Assembly: GCA_008081325.1 (NCBI GenBank)
Contig: VMCO01000150.1
Span: 1 to 9,158, forward strand
DNA from: Flavobacteriaceae bacterium
GTDB taxonomy: Bacteria; Bacteroidota; Bacteroidia; Flavobacteriales; Flavobacteriaceae
Length of the DNA stretch: 9,158 nt
Reading direction: 5' to 3'
Below the pieces are notes generated by a model, which made no database searches, had not been told where the DNA came from, and saw only the letters and a program-made list of their open reading frames with translations. The position numbers and the translations under genes were made by a program. Shown here piece by piece: positions 7,155 to 9,158 of this stretch (its first letter is position 1; each line of letters starts with the position of its first letter).

Positions 7155-8156
7155 TTAATTAAAAAACATTTTAGGAAATATACTTTCAATTTTTCTATTA
7201 GGAAAAATATTTATCAATATTAATGATTTTGCAAAACCATAGCCATATCCAAAAAATTGAATTAATGTTGTCATAACAGATAAAAAACCTACTGAAATAT
7301 TGTTTTTAAAAGATGATTGGACAAAAATTAGTAAAAAATATAAAAGATATAATTTGAATAAATTACTATCGACTCCGAATAAAACAAAAATAATAGAAAT
7401 TAAAAATACCAACGAAAAAATCGTGGGAAACCAATATGTGATTTTTTTGGTTTCAGGAAATTTATAATTTAAAATTGAACGAGCTACACCAAACTTATAT
7501 ACCTGAATAAAAAAACTTTTAATCGAAACTCTTCTTTTGTGAAATACTTTTAAATCATCATAGAGTAAAGTAGTAAAACCCAATTTTTTTAATCTTATTG
7601 ATAAATCTGGATCCTCACCTGGATGAATCTTACCAAAACCATTACTTTTTAAAAAAGCATCTTTAGAAATACCCATATTAAAACTTCTTGGTTGAAAGTT
7701 TTTAACTTTACTACCTCCTCTAATATGACCGGTTGTTATTAGAGAAGTCATTGAATAACTGACTGCCTTTTGAAAACTATTAAAAGAAGAATGTGAATCA
7801 TCAACACCACCAAAACAATCAGAGAAGTTATTTGATAAATTTTTAATCAATATTTCAGTATAGTTTTTAGGAAGAATAATATCGGAATCTAATATGACAA
7901 AATAGCTACCACTCGCTTTGTTCATTCCAAAATTTCTTGAATCACCGGGACCTGAATTCTTTTTAAAATAATAAGATATATTTAAATCATTAAATTCTTT
8001 AATTATATGATCACATTTATTTACAGAACCATCCTCAATTATTACTATTTCAAAGTCTTTATTTCCTTTTTGTTCACAAAAACTTTTTAGGAGTTCGTTT
8101 ACTTCTTCAGGTCGATTAAAGACTGGAATTATGAATGATATTTCCTTTAGTAACAT
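7155..8156 (-). CDS. Family 2 glycosyltransferase with C-terminal membrane helices
   Basis: A 333-residue inverting GT-A glycosyltransferase, family 2 type, likely to act at the inner face of the cytoplasmic membrane. The catalytic domain shows the opening FIIPVFNRPEEVN (8-20), EDGS at 41-44 (nucleotide-sugar contact), GPGDSRNFGMNKASG (69-83), a DxD metal motif D90-S-D92 within ILDSDIILP, and ED at 181-182 in PGEDPDLSIRLKKLG as the probable catalytic base region, followed by H206-KRR. After about residue 235 there are hydrophobic segments at about 242-260, 266-284 and possibly 288-313, which would anchor it. Donor and acceptor cannot be predicted. It is first in a unit with the YbbR-like gene and coaE, just downstream of the fabI terminator, with a TAnnTTTG box 4 nt before its ATG. 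Confidence 0.9.
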   Translation of the reverse strand: MLLKEISFIIPVFNRPEEVNELLKSFCEQKGNKDFEIVIIEDGSVNKCDHIIKEFNDLNISYYFKKNSGPGDSRNFGMNKASGSYFVILDSDIILPKNYTEILIKNLSNNFSDCFGGVDDSHSSFNSFQKAVSYSMTSLITTGHIRGGSKVKNFQPRSFNMGISKDAFLKSNGFGKIHPGEDPDLSIRLKKLGFTTLLYDDLKVFHKRRVSIKSFFIQVYKFGVARSILNYKFPETKKITYWFPTIFSLVFLISIIFVLFGVDSNLFKLYLLYFLLIFVQSSFKNNISVGFLSVMTTLIQFFGYGYGFAKSLILINIFPNRKIESIFPKMFFN

Positions 8157-8160
8157 AATC

Positions 8161-8168
8161 CAAAATTA
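8161..8168 (-). promoter_or_regulatory. Candidate Bacteroidota -7 box (TAATTTTG) before the glycosyltransferase gene
   Basis: Minus-strand TAATTTTG matches TAnnTTTG and ends 4 nt before the ATG at 8156, the same spacing as before the kinase gene. The expected -33 region would fall in the stem of the fabI terminator, and no TTG stands at the standard distance; the nearest (8180-8182) is 11 nt from the box. It is therefore a plausible but half-supported promoter, which would give an mRNA with almost no leader. Confidence 0.4.
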
Positions 8169-8170
8169 AG

Positions 8171-8217
8171 GAATAAAAACAATAAAGGGGGTATGCTTTC
8201 AAAGCATACCCCCTTTA
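8171..8217 (-). terminator. Strong rho-independent terminator of fabI
   Basis: Positions 8183-8199 and 8201-8217 are perfect reverse complements: a 17-bp stem around a single central base at 8200, with five consecutive G-C pairs (8187-8191 with 8209-8213). In practice the loop would open to about 7 nt. Read on the minus strand, the stem is followed by a T-rich tract (8171-8186) and lies 21 nt after the fabI stop. On the plus strand the bases after the stem are A-rich, so it works for fabI and not as a two-way terminator. It is by far the strongest hairpin in the window. Confidence 0.92.
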
Positions 8218-8238
8218 AAAAATTTTAAATTTGAGTTG

Positions 8239-9054
8239 TTAGGAGTTTTCAATCATATCCATGATACTGTCACTAACACCCATATTACTAAACCCACCAT
8301 CATTATATAAGTTTTGTAATGTGACTCTTTTAGTTAGGTCACTAAATAAAGTTATTGTATAATTTGCACAATCCATCGCAGTAGCATTTCCTAAAGGAGA
8401 CATTTTATCTGCATACTTAATAAATCCATCAAAACCTTTAACCCCTTTACCAGCAGTTGTGGGAGTTGGAGATTGAGAAATTGTATTTACCCTAACATTT
8501 TTATCCTTACCGAAAAAGTAACCAAAACTTCTTGCTACACTTTCAAGAAAAGCTTTATTATCTGCCATATCATTATAATCTGGAAAAACTCTTTGTGCTG
8601 CCATATATGAGAGTGCAACGATACTACCCCATTCATTCATCGCGTCATTTTTATATAACGTCTGCATAACCCTGTGAAAAGACATAGCTGAAACATCTAA
8701 ACCTTTATGAGTCCAATCATAATTTTGATCAGTGTATGATTTACCTTTTCTTACATTTATGGACATTCCGATTGAATGTAAAACAAAATCTAATTTTCCT
8801 CCTAAAATCTCCATTGATTTGGTGATTAAATTTTCTAAGTCTTCTATTGAGGTTGCATCAGCTGGAATAACCGTAGCATTTGTTTTTTTAGCTAATTCAT
8901 TTATTTGTCCCATTCTCATCGCCACTGGTGCGTTTGTTAAAACAAATGTACCTCCCTCTTCAAAAACACGCTCAGCAGTAATCCAAGCAATTGAATTAGA
9001 ATCAAGTGCTCCAAAAATGATTCCTCTTTTTCCTTTCAATAAGTTATTTGACAT
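8239..9054 (-). CDS. fabI: Enoyl-[acyl-carrier-protein] reductase (NADH), FabI type
   Basis: Carries out the last reduction of each fatty-acid elongation cycle, trans-2-enoyl-ACP to acyl-ACP, in the cytoplasm. It is 271 residues, close to other FabI proteins (about 256-275). The Rossmann start GIIFGALDSNSIAW (11-24) has the FabI-type altered glycine motif and SIA; HSIG at 93-96 corresponds to E. coli G93 at the triclosan site. The catalytic signature is Y150 plus Y160-x6-K167 in DYNDMADNKA, aligned with E. coli Y146, Y156 and K163. The stretch NTISQSPTPTTAG (190-202) replaces the proteobacterial AGPIRTLAA and is, in my recollection, typical of Bacteroidota FabI. The C-terminal LYNDGGFSNMG fits the family's end. 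It starts 30 nt after recN, has its own candidate promoter, and ends at a strong terminator, so it appears to be a single-gene unit. Confidence 0.97.
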   Translation of the reverse strand: MSNNLLKGKRGIIFGALDSNSIAWITAERVFEEGGTFVLTNAPVAMRMGQINELAKKTNATVIPADATSIEDLENLITKSMEILGGKLDFVLHSIGMSINVRKGKSYTDQNYDWTHKGLDVSAMSFHRVMQTLYKNDAMNEWGSIVALSYMAAQRVFPDYNDMADNKAFLESVARSFGYFFGKDKNVRVNTISQSPTPTTAGKGVKGFDGFIKYADKMSPLGNATAMDCANYTITLFSDLTKRVTLQNLYNDGGFSNMGVSDSIMDMIENS

Positions 9055-9073
9055 ATCTAATTTTTTTGTTTAG

Positions 9074-9081
9074 CAAATATA
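9074..9081 (-). promoter_or_regulatory. Candidate Bacteroidota -7 box (TATATTTG) before fabI
   Basis: Minus-strand TATATTTG matches TAnnTTTG and ends 19 nt before the fabI ATG, which would give a leader of about 15 nt. It begins just past the recN stop (9085-9087). The nearest upstream TTG (9094-9096) is only 12 nt from the box, short of the usual -33 spacing, so support rests on the -7 match and position between genes. Confidence 0.4.
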
Positions 9082-9084
9082 ATA

Positions 9085-9158
9085 TTAATTAAGCAACTGT
9101 TTAGCATGAGTATAAGCGGACTTTGACGCATTATTTCCTTCCAACATTTTAGCAATTT
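9085..9158 (-). CDS. recN: DNA repair protein RecN, last 23 residues (5' part outside window)
   Basis: On the minus strand a frame open to the right edge reads IAKMLEGNNASKSAYTHAKQ and then LLN before a TAA at 9085-9087. This is the typical C-terminal end of RecN: an I-A-x-M-L-x-G segment, then a variable loop, then an A-x-x-x-A-K-x-L-L helix. The first partial codon ends in AA, compatible with the glutamate that usually precedes IAKML. RecN is an SMC-like ATPase in double-strand break repair; the coiled coils and ATP-binding motifs are outside the window. recN directly upstream of fabI is, from memory, a common flavobacterial order. The short visible length limits certainty. Confidence 0.75.
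   Translation of the reverse strand, partial: IAKMLEGNNASKSAYTHAKQLLN

Noticed and set aside
8732..9073. Plus-strand open frame of 113 codons opposite fabI.
   Set aside because: It mirrors the well-supported fabI coding sequence and has no family resemblance.
1..9158. Search for a defence system, mobile element, CRISPR, tRNA/rRNA or phage genes.
   Set aside because: All long frames are accounted for by housekeeping families; no direct repeats, transposase, integrase or RNA gene patterns were seen. I do not claim a new system here.

Overview
The window looks like an ordinary housekeeping stretch of an AT-rich (about a quarter G+C, judged by eye), tightly packed genome from the Bacteroidota, most likely a marine-type Flavobacteriia. 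The reasons are: a Bacteroidota-style divergent FabI, an RprX/RprY-type two-component pair whose regulator closely follows the Bacteroides RprY pattern, a stand-alone DEDDh exonuclease of flavobacterial type, weak or absent Shine-Dalgarno sequences, and TAnnTTTG boxes (the Bacteroidota -7 promoter element) before the first genes of transcription units. There is no non-coding stretch longer than about 85 bases, and I see no mobile elements, CRISPR arrays or RNA genes.

Plus strand, 1-3311: five genes run as one close-packed unit. They are the C-terminal end of a Gfo/Idh/MocA-like oxidoreductase (cut by the window edge), a 3-hydroxybutyryl-CoA dehydrogenase, a YggS-type PLP homeostasis protein, a DEDDh 3'-5' exonuclease and the tRNA dimethylallyltransferase MiaA. 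The junctions are a 2-nt gap, then overlaps of 1, 20 and 8 nt, so translational coupling is likely. The exonuclease has to start at a TTG inside yggS.

Minus strand, 9158-3292, in order of transcription: the last codons of recN; fabI, closed by a very strong 17-bp hairpin terminator; glycosyltransferase-ybbR-coaE, joined by a 5-nt gap and a 4-nt overlap; then the sensor kinase/response regulator pair. The regulator gene ends inside the 3' end of miaA (20-bp convergent overlap) with no room for an intergenic terminator.

The genes serve general functions: acyl-CoA metabolism, PLP balance, DNA 3'-end processing, tRNA modification, coenzyme A synthesis, fatty acid elongation, envelope-related transfer of sugars, and envelope or stress signalling. 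I found no new multi-gene system. The most interesting signal is regulatory: fabI, the glycosyltransferase and the kinase each have a TAnnTTTG box just upstream, while genes inside the operons do not. In two of the three the box lies exactly 4 nt before the ATG, which would give leaderless or nearly leaderless mRNAs.
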